Shown one piece after another: positions 27,778 through 37,392 of a stretch of 64,000 nt of DNA. Both the position numbers and the translations under genes were made by a program. The notes beneath the pieces are model-generated. The model had not been told where the DNA came from, did not search any database, and saw only the letters and a program-made list of their open reading frames with translations. Position 1 is the first letter of the stretch. The number at the start of each line of letters is the position of its first letter. Source of the DNA: Xylocopa sonorina (lineage: Eukaryota; Arthropoda; Insecta; Hymenoptera; Apidae); NCBI RefSeq assembly GCF_050948175.1, contig NW_027490127.1, positions 1,488,001 to 1,552,000 of the forward strand. Direction: 5' to 3'.

Positions 27778-29487
27778 TTATAAGCATTGATGCTGACTAA
27801 TGCATACACCATGCAACCCTTTATTGCACTTATTACAAATAGTGCGCGATCTTCGCACAGGCCCACCATCCACCCTACTGCAAACTACGCAAACCTTTTC
27901 CCTCCTTCCAGGAGGTTTTCGGATACCTGGTGCAGTAGAATCCCTCGATGTGTGACCCAATGAAGTTTCTGGAGTCATATTTTTTTCCGCCATCCATTCT
28001 GTTGTTATCGACTGAATGATACTTGTTATAAATTCAAGTCGAGTCATAGCCTTTCCTTCGGTGTTGCATTGGTATAATATATATGCATTCAAAACCATGC
28101 GAGCAAAAATGGAAAACACCACTTTCTTCCAGTATTTTACTGTTCTCCTCTCATCCAAATATGAGTAGATCATCATATCTGAGATATCAATGCCTCCCAT
28201 ATATTTGTTGTAGTCGTGGACGAGTGCTGGTTTTTGAATTTCCCTTTCCTGATTCCGTCTTCGAATGACAGTCGTTTTATTTGCGGCTGTTCCATGTGTT
28301 GATAGTAGTAATAGATTTTTTCTCTGTGACTTCTTTTCTCTGTACGCTAATAAAAGTATTTCCCCATTTCTTTGGTACTTATATTCGCCCACTTTCAATT
28401 TTGTTTTGAGCTGCGATGGAATATGTTTCCTGTTATTGCGTAATGTTCCGGATAAATATGTATTCTTCTCAAACAGATATCTTGCTAACGGAATACTGGT
28501 AAAAAAATTGTCAACAGTTATATGGTAACCTTTCATAAAGTAGTCACTCATACTGAGTAATCTATCTATCACTACTTGAGCGAGGCCTTTTTCTTGTACT
28601 TCCCTCTTGTCGCGTTGGTCCTTGGCTCCCCGATAACAGAAGAATGACAAACAATAATGAGAGACCGTATCGGCTAGCATCCAAAATTTTATGCCCCATT
28701 TGTGGTGCTTTTTATTTGGTAAATACTGAGTGAGTGCTGATCTGCTTTTTGTCCCTACTAATGATTCGTCCACGCTCAAGTGCTGGTGTGGCGAATAATA
28801 AAATTTGAATTTTCGATTTGCATGAGCAACGACAGGTTCGAACTTTGCTGTTGGGTCGTATTCATTGTTATCGCGTGCTGGTAATGTACTATTGTCCACG
28901 GTATGAAAAAATTTATAAACTAATTGGAATTTATTCCGGCTAAACATTTGGCCAAACCATGGGATGTACCGATGATTTCGTGACCAGTAACTAAAAAATG
29001 TTGGCCTACGTGTTATTCCCATTTCAAGTAAAACGGCTATAAATGTTCTCAACTCTTTGATTGTTGTTTTCTTCCAGGTCGGTGTTGTGGGTGTATTTTC
29101 TGATCTAGTATTCTCGAAAAACTGTTGTGCGTACTTATTTGTTTCAGTTTTCAACATGTCTAGAAATTCCAGTGTAAAAAATAAATTGAAATACTCTATT
29201 GGTTTCGTGATGTTTGGCGGCATAAGTTTAGGGCCAGTCGTTTCCAAAAATAGTGGGCGCGGGCTATATTGGCTATCGTTTTCCACATTTACTTCCCTGA
29301 AATTCGTCAGAGATTCTTCACTGTCACTCTCGTTACCGTCATGTTGCGATTCTTCTTTACTAGACTCACTGTCGCTATATATTCTACGATCACACCGATA
29401 GTTTGGCGCAAATAATTGCTCATCACTGTCACTTTGTTCTTCAGTATCCCACTCGTCAATAATTTGGACTAACTCTGCGTCATCCAT
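27778..29487 (-). CDS. piggyBac-family transposase (DDE_Tnp_1_7 type), 569 aa
   Basis: A nuclear enzyme of this family excises and reinserts its element at TTAA sites, usually seamlessly. The 569-residue frame is uninterrupted and close to the usual length (about 560-600). Residues 1-72 are acidic and Ser-rich, as is common in these N-termini. The RNase-H-like core spans roughly 95-460. The catalytic Asp candidates are D240 in HLSVDES, D326 in HITVDNFF and D434 in YMGGIDISD, with D437 next; this is the DDD pattern of the family. The C-terminus (533-568) has CVVC, CNKC, then H559, C562, H566 and C568, matching the family's cysteine-rich zinc-binding domain. ATG at 29487 is the first Met. The frame stays open about 22 codons upstream to a TGA, so a spliced upstream start is possible. 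The stop is TAA. It is the only credible protein-coding gene in the window. Confidence 0.96.
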   Translation of the reverse strand: MDDAELVQIIDEWDTEEQSDSDEQLFAPNYRCDRRIYSDSESSKEESQHDGNESDSEESLTNFREVNVENDSQYSPRPLFLETTGPKLMPPNITKPIEYFNLFFTLEFLDMLKTETNKYAQQFFENTRSENTPTTPTWKKTTIKELRTFIAVLLEMGITRRPTFFSYWSRNHRYIPWFGQMFSRNKFQLVYKFFHTVDNSTLPARDNNEYDPTAKFEPVVAHANRKFKFYYSPHQHLSVDESLVGTKSRSALTQYLPNKKHHKWGIKFWMLADTVSHYCLSFFCYRGAKDQRDKREVQEKGLAQVVIDRLLSMSDYFMKGYHITVDNFFTSIPLARYLFEKNTYLSGTLRNNRKHIPSQLKTKLKVGEYKYQRNGEILLLAYREKKSQRKNLLLLSTHGTAANKTTVIRRRNQEREIQKPALVHDYNKYMGGIDISDMMIYSYLDERRTVKYWKKVVFSIFARMVLNAYILYQCNTEGKAMTRLEFITSIIQSITTEWMAEKNMTPETSLGHTSRDSTAPGIRKPPGRREKVCVVCSRVDGGPVRRSRTICNKCNKGLHGVCISQHQCL

Positions 29488-30472
29488 GTTCGTGAAGGGA
29501 TTGTCTAATAATGCGTCTTCAGGATTTTCTAAACAAGGTGTTTTGCTGAGGAATTCTCAGCGGAGACTGTCGTTTTTCTGTTTTTCTATTTTCCTTGAAG
29601 GCGCGTTACATTTCTCGCGCCTTTTGATTAGATATTCAGTTTTGGCTGCTTTTGCCAATCACCGAATATTTCCTACTTTAGGCCACCGCCTTCTTACAGA
29701 AGGACTGTGGTGCTTCTGGTGGGGGTGACTTTGTTGTTACCATATTTGGTCATGTTGCTAGCTGGGCCTAATACCTGCGCCGGGTGACCAAAGGTAGCTT
29801 GGCCAACGGCAGTGGACCTTTCGGAAATCCCCTGTTTATGGCTTCCGCATGTGTCATCGAGGCCGTTAGAAAAAGATAATTGTCGCATATCCGGAAAAGC
29901 ATAAAACGGTTCCTCAAAAATTACTTGATTGCAGCGCATACCATAAACCGTGCTAGTCGTTTGTAGCGAAAGGTCTTCCATTGTACCTTACTTCTAGCCG
30001 CTACATTCATAACAGGGTAAATTTTTTTCAAAAAGATAAGGCAATAAAACTAACAAAATTTCCTGCTGCTAATTGTACCTCTATGAAAACGTTGACGGTT
30101 TATCAATACTGACTGCACTTTAGAAGGATCAAGAAAGGCTGAAAAAGATTTTAGATTCGCCGAGTCGATGCACGGATGCCACTTGAGTTCTCTGATAATT
30201 GTTATAAAAATCGTAAAGATTGTGATTACGGTCTAGAGAAACTATCCCGTGACAACGGATATGCAAGGGATCCCGTGTCCCGTCTCTACATCACCACGCT
30301 GACATATACAAAGCGCTCGGCACTAATCAGTAAAAAATATAACAAAAGTTAAATCTAATAAACATTCATTCACTTGCATTGCATCGTAGTTGAACCATGT
30401 TAACATTTTATAAAGTTATTTTGAGACAGAGACCTCTTATGATGAGTATAATAAGGCTCCAACGGAGGCGCA
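29488..30472 (-). other. 5' flank of the transposase gene within the transposon
   Basis: About 1 kb lies between the transposase start and the right subterminal repeats; it should hold the promoter and any 5' untranslated region. Composition shifts from moderate G+C (about 29600-29900) to A+T-rich (about 30000-30420). No clear TATA box was identified. The only open frame of note is the 95-codon one at 29694-29981. Confidence 0.6.
29694..29981 (-). CDS. Small open frame upstream of the transposase, doubtful
   Basis: A 95-codon frame (starting MEDLSLQTT, ending RSTTVLL) runs in the same direction as the transposase, 206 bp upstream of it and inside the transposon. I recognise no domain, signal peptide or membrane segment. 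It could be a chance frame, an accessory gene of the element, or part of an upstream exon. I tried one splice option, donor CAG|GTATTA near 29775 to acceptor CTCAG near 29546, and the phases did not match. Low confidence that it is translated. Confidence 0.2.
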   Translation of the reverse strand: MEDLSLQTTSTVYGMRCNQVIFEEPFYAFPDMRQLSFSNGLDDTCGSHKQGISERSTAVGQATFGHPAQVLGPASNMTKYGNNKVTPTRSTTVLL

Positions 30473-30488
30473 ACGATATATCGTCGTT
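30473..30488 (+). repeat. Subterminal repeat, copy 1 (right end of transposon)
   Basis: ACGATATATCGTCGTT occurs here and again at 30515-30530, 42 bp apart start to start. Its core ACGATATATCGT is a perfect 12-bp palindrome. Repeats just inside the ends of DNA transposons often bind transposase; that role here is an inference. No matching copy was seen at the left end. Confidence 0.85.
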
Positions 30489-30507
30489 GGTATTTCTGGC
30501 AAGTCCA

Positions 30508-30533
30508 CCGAAAGACGATATATCGTCGTTCGG
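30508..30533 (+). repeat. 26-bp near-perfect palindrome with subterminal repeat copy 2
   Basis: CCGAAAGACGATA followed by TATCGTCGTTCGG pairs at 12 of 13 positions around the centre. It contains the second ACGATATATCGTCGTT (30515-30530) and overlaps the first bases of the right terminal inverted repeat. It is a candidate transposase-binding or hairpin element. Confidence 0.8.
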
Positions 30534-30544
30534 TGCTAAAAGGG
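30530..30544 (-). repeat. Right terminal inverted repeat of piggyBac-like element
   Basis: TCGGTGCTAAAAGGG, directly before TTAA, is the exact reverse complement of the left terminus over 15 bp. Confidence 0.93.
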
Positions 30545-30548
30545 TTAA
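30545..30548 (+). other. TTAA target-site copy, right side of transposon
   Basis: This TTAA is followed at once by GTAGCTTTAGAACCCTATTG, the expected remainder of the interrupted satellite monomer. Confidence 0.95.
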
Positions 30549-33500
30549 GTAGCTTTAGAACCCTATTGCTACGATACGTAGACATCTGAATACGCTATTT
30601 CCTAGCAAGGAAGTGTCGCATTTACATTCGTTTGGAGTGAATACGAGGTATACATGACATTTCGCAATGAATATTATATCTTATCATGAAACATAGAAGA
30701 TAGATGCGATATCGCGTTTTAAGAAGCATTAGAACTCTATTGCCTCGACGCGTAGACATCTGCAGACGGTATTTTCTAGCATGGAAATGTCGCATTTACA
30801 TTCTTTTGAAGTGAATACGAGATATACATGACATTTCGCAATGAATATTATATCTTATCATGAAACATAGAAGATAGATGCGATATCGCGTTTTGAGAAG
30901 CATTAGAATTCTATTGCTACGATACGTAGACATCTGAATACGATATTTCCTAGCAAGGAAGTGTCGCATTTACATTCGTTTGTAGTGAATTCGAGGTATA
31001 CATGACACTTCGCAATGAATATTATATCTTATCATGCAGCATAGAAATGAGATGCGATATCGCGTTTTAGGAAGCATTAGAAATCTATTGCCTCGATGCG
31101 GAGATATCTGCAAACGCTATTTCCTAGCATGGAAGTGTCGCATTTACATTCTTTTGAAGTGAATTCGAGGTATACATGACACTTCGCAATGAATATTATA
31201 TCTTATCACGAAACATAGAAATGAAATGCGACATCTCGTTTAAAGAAGCATCAGGGCTCTTTTGCTACGATACGTAGACATCTGCAAGCGCTATTTCCTA
31301 GGATGGAAACGTCGCATTTACATTCTTCTGAAGTGAATACGAGCAATACATGACACTTCGCAATGAATATTATATCTTATCACGAAACGTAGAAATGAGA
31401 TGCGATATCGCGATCTAAGAAGCATTAGAACTATATTGCTACGATACGTAGGTATCTGCAAACGCTATTTCCTAGCAAGGAATAGTCGCATTTACATTCT
31501 TTTGAAGTGAATACGAGGAATACATGACACTTCGCAATGAATATTATATCTTAACATGAAACACAGAAGAGAGATGCGATATCGCGTTTTAAGAAGCATT
31601 ACAACTCTATGGCCTTGATGCGGAGACATCTGCATGCGCTATTTCCTAGCATGGAAGTGTCGCACTTACATTCTTTTGAAGTGAATACGAGGTATACATG
31701 ACACTTCGCATTGAACATTATATCTTATCATGTAACATAGAAGTGAGATGCGATATCGCGTTTTAAGATGCATAAAAACACTATTGCCTCGATGCGGAGA
31801 TATCTGCAAGCGCTATTTCCTAGCAAGGAACAGTGGGATTTACATCCTTTTGAAGTGAATACGAGGTATACATGACACTTCGGTATGAATAATATAACTT
31901 ATCACCAAACATAGAAGTGAGATGCGATGTCGCGATTTAAGTAGCATTAGATCTCTATTGCTACGATACGTAGACATCTGCAAACGCTATTTCCTAGCAG
32001 GCAATAGTCGCATTTACATTCTTTTGAATTGAATACTATGTATACATGACACTTGGCAATGAATATTATATCTTATCATGAAACATAGAAGAGAGATGCA
32101 ATATCGCGTTGTAAAAAGCATTAGAACTCTATGGCCTCGATGCGGAGACATCTGCAAACGCTATTTCCTAGCAAGGAAGTTTCGCATGTACATTCTTTTG
32201 AAGTGAATACGAGGTACACAACACACTTCGCTATGAACAATATATCTTCTCGTGAAACATAGAAGTGAGATGCGATATCGCGTTTTAAGAAGCATTAGAA
32301 CTCTGTTGCCTCAACGCGTAGAGATCTGCAGACGCTATTTCCTATCATGGAAGTGTCGCATTTACATTCTTTTGAAGTGAATACGAGGTGTACATGACAC
32401 TTCGCAATGAATATTATATCTTATCACGAAACATAGAAATGAGATGCGATATCGCGATCTAAGAAGCATTAGAACTCCATTGCTACGATACGTAGAAATC
32501 TGCAAACGCAATTTCCTAGCAAGCAATAGTCGCATTTACATTCTTTTGAAGTGAATACGAGGTATACATGACACTTCGCTATGAACAATATATCTTCTCG
32601 TGAAACATAGAAGTGAGATGCGATATCGCGTTTTAAGAAGCATTAGAACTCTATTGCCTCAACGCGTAGAGATCTGCAGACGCTATTTCCTATCATGGAA
32701 GTGTCGCATTTACATTCTTTTGAAGTGAATACGAGGTGTACATGACACTTCGCAATGAATATTATATCTTATCACGAAACATAGAAATGAGATGCGATAT
32801 CGCGATCTAAGAAGCATTAGAACTCCATTGCTACGATACGTAGACATCTGCAAACGCAATTTCCTAGCAAGCAATAGTCGCATTTACATTCGTTTGGAGA
32901 GAATACGAGGTATACATGACACTTCACAATGAATATCATATCTTATCATGGAACATAGAAGAGAGATGCGATATCGCGTTTTAAGAAGTAATAAAACTCT
33001 ATGGTCTCGATGTGGAGACATCTGTAAACGCTATTTCCTAGCATGGAAGTGTCGCACTTACATTCTTCTGAAGTGAATACGAGGAATACATGATACTTCG
33101 CAATGAATATTATATCTTATCACGAAACATAGAAATGAGATGCGATATCGCGTTTTAAGTAGTGTCTGAACGCTGTTGCTAGGATACGACGACATCTGCA
33201 AACGCTATTTCCTAGAAAGGAAGTGTCGCATTTACATTCATTTGAAGTGTATACCAGGTACAAGTGAAACTTCGCAATGAATATTATATCTTATCATGAA
33301 GCATAGAAATGAGATGCGATATCGCGTTTTGAGAAGCATTAGAAATCTATTGCTACGATACGTAGACATCTGCAAACGCTATTTCCTTGCAAGCAATAGT
33401 CGCATTTACATTCTTTTGAAGTGAATACGAGGTATACATGACACTTCGCAATGAATATTATATCTTATCATGAAACATAGAAGAGAGATGCGATATCGCG

Positions 33501-35965
33501 TTTGAAGAAGCACTAGAACTCTATTGCCTCAACGCGTAGAGATCTGCAGACGCTATTTCCTATCATGGAAGTGTCGCATTTACATTCTTTTGAAGTGAAT
33601 ACGAGGTGTACATGACACTTCGCAATGAATATTATATCTTATCACGAAACATAGAAATGAGATGCGATATCGCGATCTAAGAAGCATTAGAACTCCATTG
33701 CTACGATACGTAGACATCTGCAAACGCAATTTCCTAGCAAGCAATAGTCGCATTTACATTCGTTTGGAGAGAATACGAGGTATACATGACACTTCACAAT
33801 GAATATCATATCTTATCATGGAACATAGAAGTGAGATGCGATATCGGGTTTTAAGAAGCATTAGAACTCTATGGCCTCGGTGCAGAGACATCTGCAAACG
33901 CTATTTCCTAGCATGAAAGTGTCGCACTAACATTCTTTTGAAGTGAATACGAGGTATACATGAGACTTCGCAATGAATATTATATCTTATCACGAAACGT
34001 AGAAGTGAGATGCGATGTCGCGATTTAAGTAGCATTAGAACTCTATTGCTACGGTATGTAGATATCTGCAAACGCTATTTCCTAGCAAGGAAGTGTCACG
34101 TTTACATTCTTTTGAAGTGAATAAGAGGCATACATGACACTTCGCAATGAATATTATACCTTATAACGAAACATAGGAATGAAATGAGATATCGCGATTT
34201 AAGAAGCATTAGAACTCTATTGCTTCGATACGGAGACATCTGCAGTCGCTATTTCCTAGTAAGGAAGTGTCGCATTTACATTTATTTGAAGTGAATATGA
34301 GGTATACATGACACTTCGCAATGAATATTATACCTTATCATGAAACATAGAAGAGAGATGCGATATCGCGTTTGAAGAAGCACTAGAACTCTATTGCTAC
34401 GATACGTAGATCTCTGCAAACGCTATTTCCTAGCATGAAAGTGTCGCACTTACATTCTTTTGAAGTGAATACGAGGTATACATGAGACTTCGCAATAAAT
34501 ATTATATCTTATCACGAAACATATAAATGAAATGCGATATCGTGACTTAAGTAGCATTAGAACTCTATTGCTACGATACGTAGACATCTGAATACGCTAT
34601 TTCCTAGCAAGGAAGTGCCGCATTTAAATTCGTTTGGTAGTGAATACGAGGTATACGTGATATTTCGCAATGAATATTACATCTTATCACGAAACATAGA
34701 AATGAGATGCGATATCGCGATTTAAGTAGCATTAGAACTCTATTGCTACGATACGTAGACATCTGCAAATGCTATTTCCTAGCAGGCAATAGTCGCATTT
34801 ACATTCTTTTGAATTGAATACGAGGTATACATGACACTTCGCTATGAACGTTATATCTTATCACGAAACATAGAAATGAGATGCTATATCGCGATCTAAG
34901 AAGCATTAGAACTCTATTGCTACTATACGTAGACACCTGCAAACGCTATTTCCTAGCAAGGAAAATTCGCATTTACATTCTTTTGAAGTGATTGCGAGAT
35001 ATACATGACGCTTCGCAATGAACATTATATCTTATCATGTAACATTGAAGTGAGATGCGATATCGCGTTTTAAGAAGCATAAGAACCCTATTGCCTCGAT
35101 GCGGAGATATCTGCAAACACTATTTCCTAGCAAGGAAGATTCGCATTTACATTGTTTTGAAGTGAATTCGAGGTATACATGACACTTCGCAATGAATATT
35201 ATATCTTATCACGAAACATAGAAATGAGATGCGATATTGCGTTTTAAGAAGCATTAGAACTCTATTGCTTCGATACGTACACATCTGGAAGCGCTATTTC
35301 CTAGAAGGGATGTAGCGCATTTACATTCATTTGAAGTGTAGACGAGGAACACATAACACTCCGCAATGAACATTGTACGTTATCATGAAACATAGAAATG
35401 AGATGCGACATCTTCCAACGCTCTATCCTGGAATGGAATTGTCGCATTTACATTCTTTTGAAGTGAATACGAGGTATACATGACACTTCGCAATGAATAT
35501 TATATCTTATCACCAAACATAGAAGTGAAATGCGACATCTCGTTTTAAGAAGCATTAGTACTCTTTTGCTTCGATACGTAGACATCTGTAAACGCTATTT
35601 CCTAGAAAGGAAGTGTGGCATTTACATACATTTCAAGTGTAGGCGAGGAATACATAACACTTCGCAATGAATATTATATCTTATCATGAATCATAGAAAT
35701 GTGATGCGATATCGCGTTTTAAGAAGCTTTAGAACTCTATTTCTGCGATACATAGACGATACATCTACAGAGGCTATTTCCTAGCAAGGAAGTGTCGCAT
35801 TTACATTCATTTGAAGTGAATGCGAGGTATAGATAACACTCAACAATGAATATTATATCTTATCACGAAACATAGAAATGAGATGCGATATGGCGTTTTA
35901 AGGGGCATTAGTACTCTATAGCTTCGATACAGAGATATCTGGGAACGTAATTTCCTAGAAAGGAA
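30549..35965 (-). repeat. Satellite array, inverted block, part 2 (minus orientation)
   Basis: Continuation, in the same polarity and phase, of the array left of the transposon; about 31 monomers by length. One monomer near 35412 has lost about 55 bp, where GATGCGACATCT is fused to TCCAACGCTCTATCC. The last monomers before island 2 are more divergent than those near the transposon, as often seen at array edges. The array stops inside a monomer at TTTCCTAGAAAGGAA. No gene is seen. Confidence 0.96.
32226..32921 (-). repeat. Dimeric higher-order repeat, two copies
   Basis: A two-monomer unit (348 bp) repeats in tandem: CTATGAACAATATATCTTCTC at 32231 and 32579. A related copy of the dimer (TATTGCCTCAACGCGTAGAG, then ATTTCCTATCATGG) recurs at about 33521, five monomers (870 bp) after the second. 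This is a local higher-order pattern distinct from the 4586-bp unit. Confidence 0.82.
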
Positions 35966-36099
35966 CCTCCTCGCACGCACCAGCATCAAGCCCTGGGCGC
36001 ATGCAACCAGCCAAACTTGCCTGCAAAACCAGCAACTGGAAGTGTTCGCGCGCGCTTACCTGCACGCGCTCACTCACACGGAGTTCCGCTGCCTCACTT

Positions 36100-36201
36100 G
36101 CACCGCCGAGTATACCTGTCTCGCTCGTACCGGGCACCAGTGTCTTACTCGCACCACCGAGTATACCTGTCTCGCCCGCACCAAGGACGGGCAGTCCTAT
36201 C
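36100..36201 (+). repeat. Minisatellite-like 51-bp tandem repeat in island 2
   Basis: GAGTATACCTGTCTCGC occurs at 36108 and again at 36159, 51 bp later, preceded each time by CGCACC or TGCACC. A more decayed third unit follows near 36208 (CTCGCACCGAGGATTCC). Because 51 is a multiple of three, both strands show short repetitive open frames here, which I do not regard as genes. Confidence 0.75.
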
Positions 36202-36346
36202 TCCCTCGCACCGAGGATTCCGTCCTGCAGGAAGACGTAGCCGCAGCCCATCACCTGAATGTGGTCTTTTCCAATTCCGGGAACAGGATCTGCTAGAACC
36301 TATATATTACTCCTAAGCTAGTACATACATACCATATCATGACGCA

Positions 36347-36354
36347 TATATAAG
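36347..36354 (+). promoter_or_regulatory. TATA-like box in island 2
   Basis: TATATAAG sits at a sharp step from A+T-rich sequence into a G+C-rich tract that starts at about 36386. That is a plausible core-promoter layout for plus-strand transcription. No downstream gene could be identified, so this is only a candidate. Confidence 0.3.
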
Positions 36355-36420
36355 AATTCCTAGATCTAAGTTACACTAAGTAAGATGCGCCCGGCCAGCG
36401 GCATGCGCCGCTAGCCCCAC

Positions 36421-36515
36421 CACGAGCCGCGAGTCCTCACTCGCTGGGCCGCGCGCTCTCCGCCTCGAGACGTGAGTCTCCCACTCGCGGGACCGCGATC
36501 TCCCTACCACGAGCC
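36421..36515 (+). repeat. Degenerate 43-bp tandem repeat in island 2
   Basis: GAGTCCTCACTCGCTGGGCC at 36431 is echoed by GAGTCTCCCACTCGCGGGACC at 36474, and CCACGAGCC appears near both ends. The copies are imperfect. The stretch is very CpG-rich. Confidence 0.55.
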
Positions 36516-36990
36516 TCCGCGACCGTAGCGCCCCGCGAACCGAGGAGGTCAGAGACGCGTCTCCAGAGCACACACTCTGACCGAGATCTCCTACCGAGGA
36601 GTCGAAACCTCTAGTTCTAGATCGTTAGCCACCTCAATGTGGGGTTCAGGCATCGTATTTCTATTTCCATTTTAACTTAGTCTTAGTCTTAGAATAATTC
36701 CAGTTCTTGTATATTTTAAACCTAGAATATATTTTATTTTTACTTTTACTATATCCAAGTACAAGTTCTTTTACCAAGTCTACTATTTCCACATCCATTA
36801 ATTTTATCAAGTGTTTACAATACTAGTTCTACTTTTAACATTACATTTAACTGCGAATTCTTCCACGGGTCCTTCCATACAACTGGGCTTGCTCTTCAAC
36901 AAATTGAAGGAGTATAGAAATCGGCTTTGTGACGTTGAGACCGCCGCCTATCCTTCAGATCTTAGTCGAAAGTACAGAAAAACCTGGTGA

Positions 36991-37392
36991 ATGAATCGTG
37001 CTTCCGGTTTGCGAAGAACGCGACGTGCGAGTAGGAAGAATTTCATACGATCACTTGTGCGTGAATATTTGGAGGGCGTTCCGAGAGTCCTCGTACACCA
37101 GCGGCCTGCCTTCGCACCAGCCCAGACGCCGCTTTCCGAAGCGACAGTCGACGCTTCCGATCCAGACACCACGACGCATCACGCAGATTCTACCACATTC
37201 AGCATCATCGCTGAATTCCGACCGCCGTCCTCCTCTTCGCTGGCGACTGATCGAGATTTCCGTAGCAGCCAACAGAACGAAATCCGCTACGATCGCAGCG
37301 AACGATCCTCCACGCCGTTTCTACGTACAAATGGAGAGAGAAGTCATCGAAAGGTAGGGTCATTCCCTTATTATCGCGAGTGTTTTCGCTAG
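36991..37392 (+). CDS. Unrecognised open frame in island 2, doubtful
   Basis: A 133-codon frame (starting MNRASGLRR, rich in Arg, Ser and Thr) lies in the CpG-rich right part of island 2. A second frame of 119 codons overlaps it in another phase (36998-37357), and minus-strand frames cover the same region. Several long frames at once are expected in stop-poor G+C-rich DNA. I see no domain, signal peptide or cysteine motif. It may be a decayed exon or a chance frame. Confidence 0.2.
   Translation: MNRASGLRRTRRASRKNFIRSLVREYLEGVPRVLVHQRPAFAPAQTPLSEATVDASDPDTTTHHADSTTFSIIAEFRPPSSSSLATDRDFRSSQQNEIRYDRSERSSTPFLRTNGERSHRKVGSFPYYRECFR

Larger units (their letters stand above)
27227..30544 (-). mobile_element. 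piggyBac-like DNA transposon, 3318 bp, apparently complete
   Basis: The element is bounded by TTAA on both sides and starts and ends with the perfect 15-bp inverted repeat CCCTTTTAGCACCGA. It encodes one full-length piggyBac-type transposase on the minus strand. Removing the element and one TTAA joins CGATATCGCTAC-TTAA-GTAGCTTTAG, an ordinary continuous satellite monomer in minus orientation, so insertion happened after this part of the array existed. Its A+T-rich 3' flank (27242-27777) shows no other gene. The 5' flank (29488-30472) carries only a dubious 95-codon open frame. Intact ends, target sites and gene suggest a young, possibly autonomous copy. Activity cannot be judged from one copy. 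Confidence 0.95.

Noticed and set aside
28083..29401. Open frames on the plus strand at 28083-28268, 28265-28528 and 29057-29401
   Set aside because: They lie antisense to the well-supported transposase and have no recognisable features.
29486..29728. An 80-codon plus-strand frame upstream of the transposase
   Set aside because: It runs against the element's gene across its probable leader and has no features; probably chance.
30400..30585. A 61-codon frame crossing the right end of the transposon into the satellite
   Set aside because: It spans the transposon boundary, so it arose by the insertion and is not an evolved gene.
35955..36316. Several overlapping 79-99-codon frames on both strands, one with a repeated GILGGAS-like peptide
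   Set aside because: The peptide repeat is the translation of the 51-bp tandem repeat, frames are open in several phases because the DNA is G+C-rich, and one runs into satellite.
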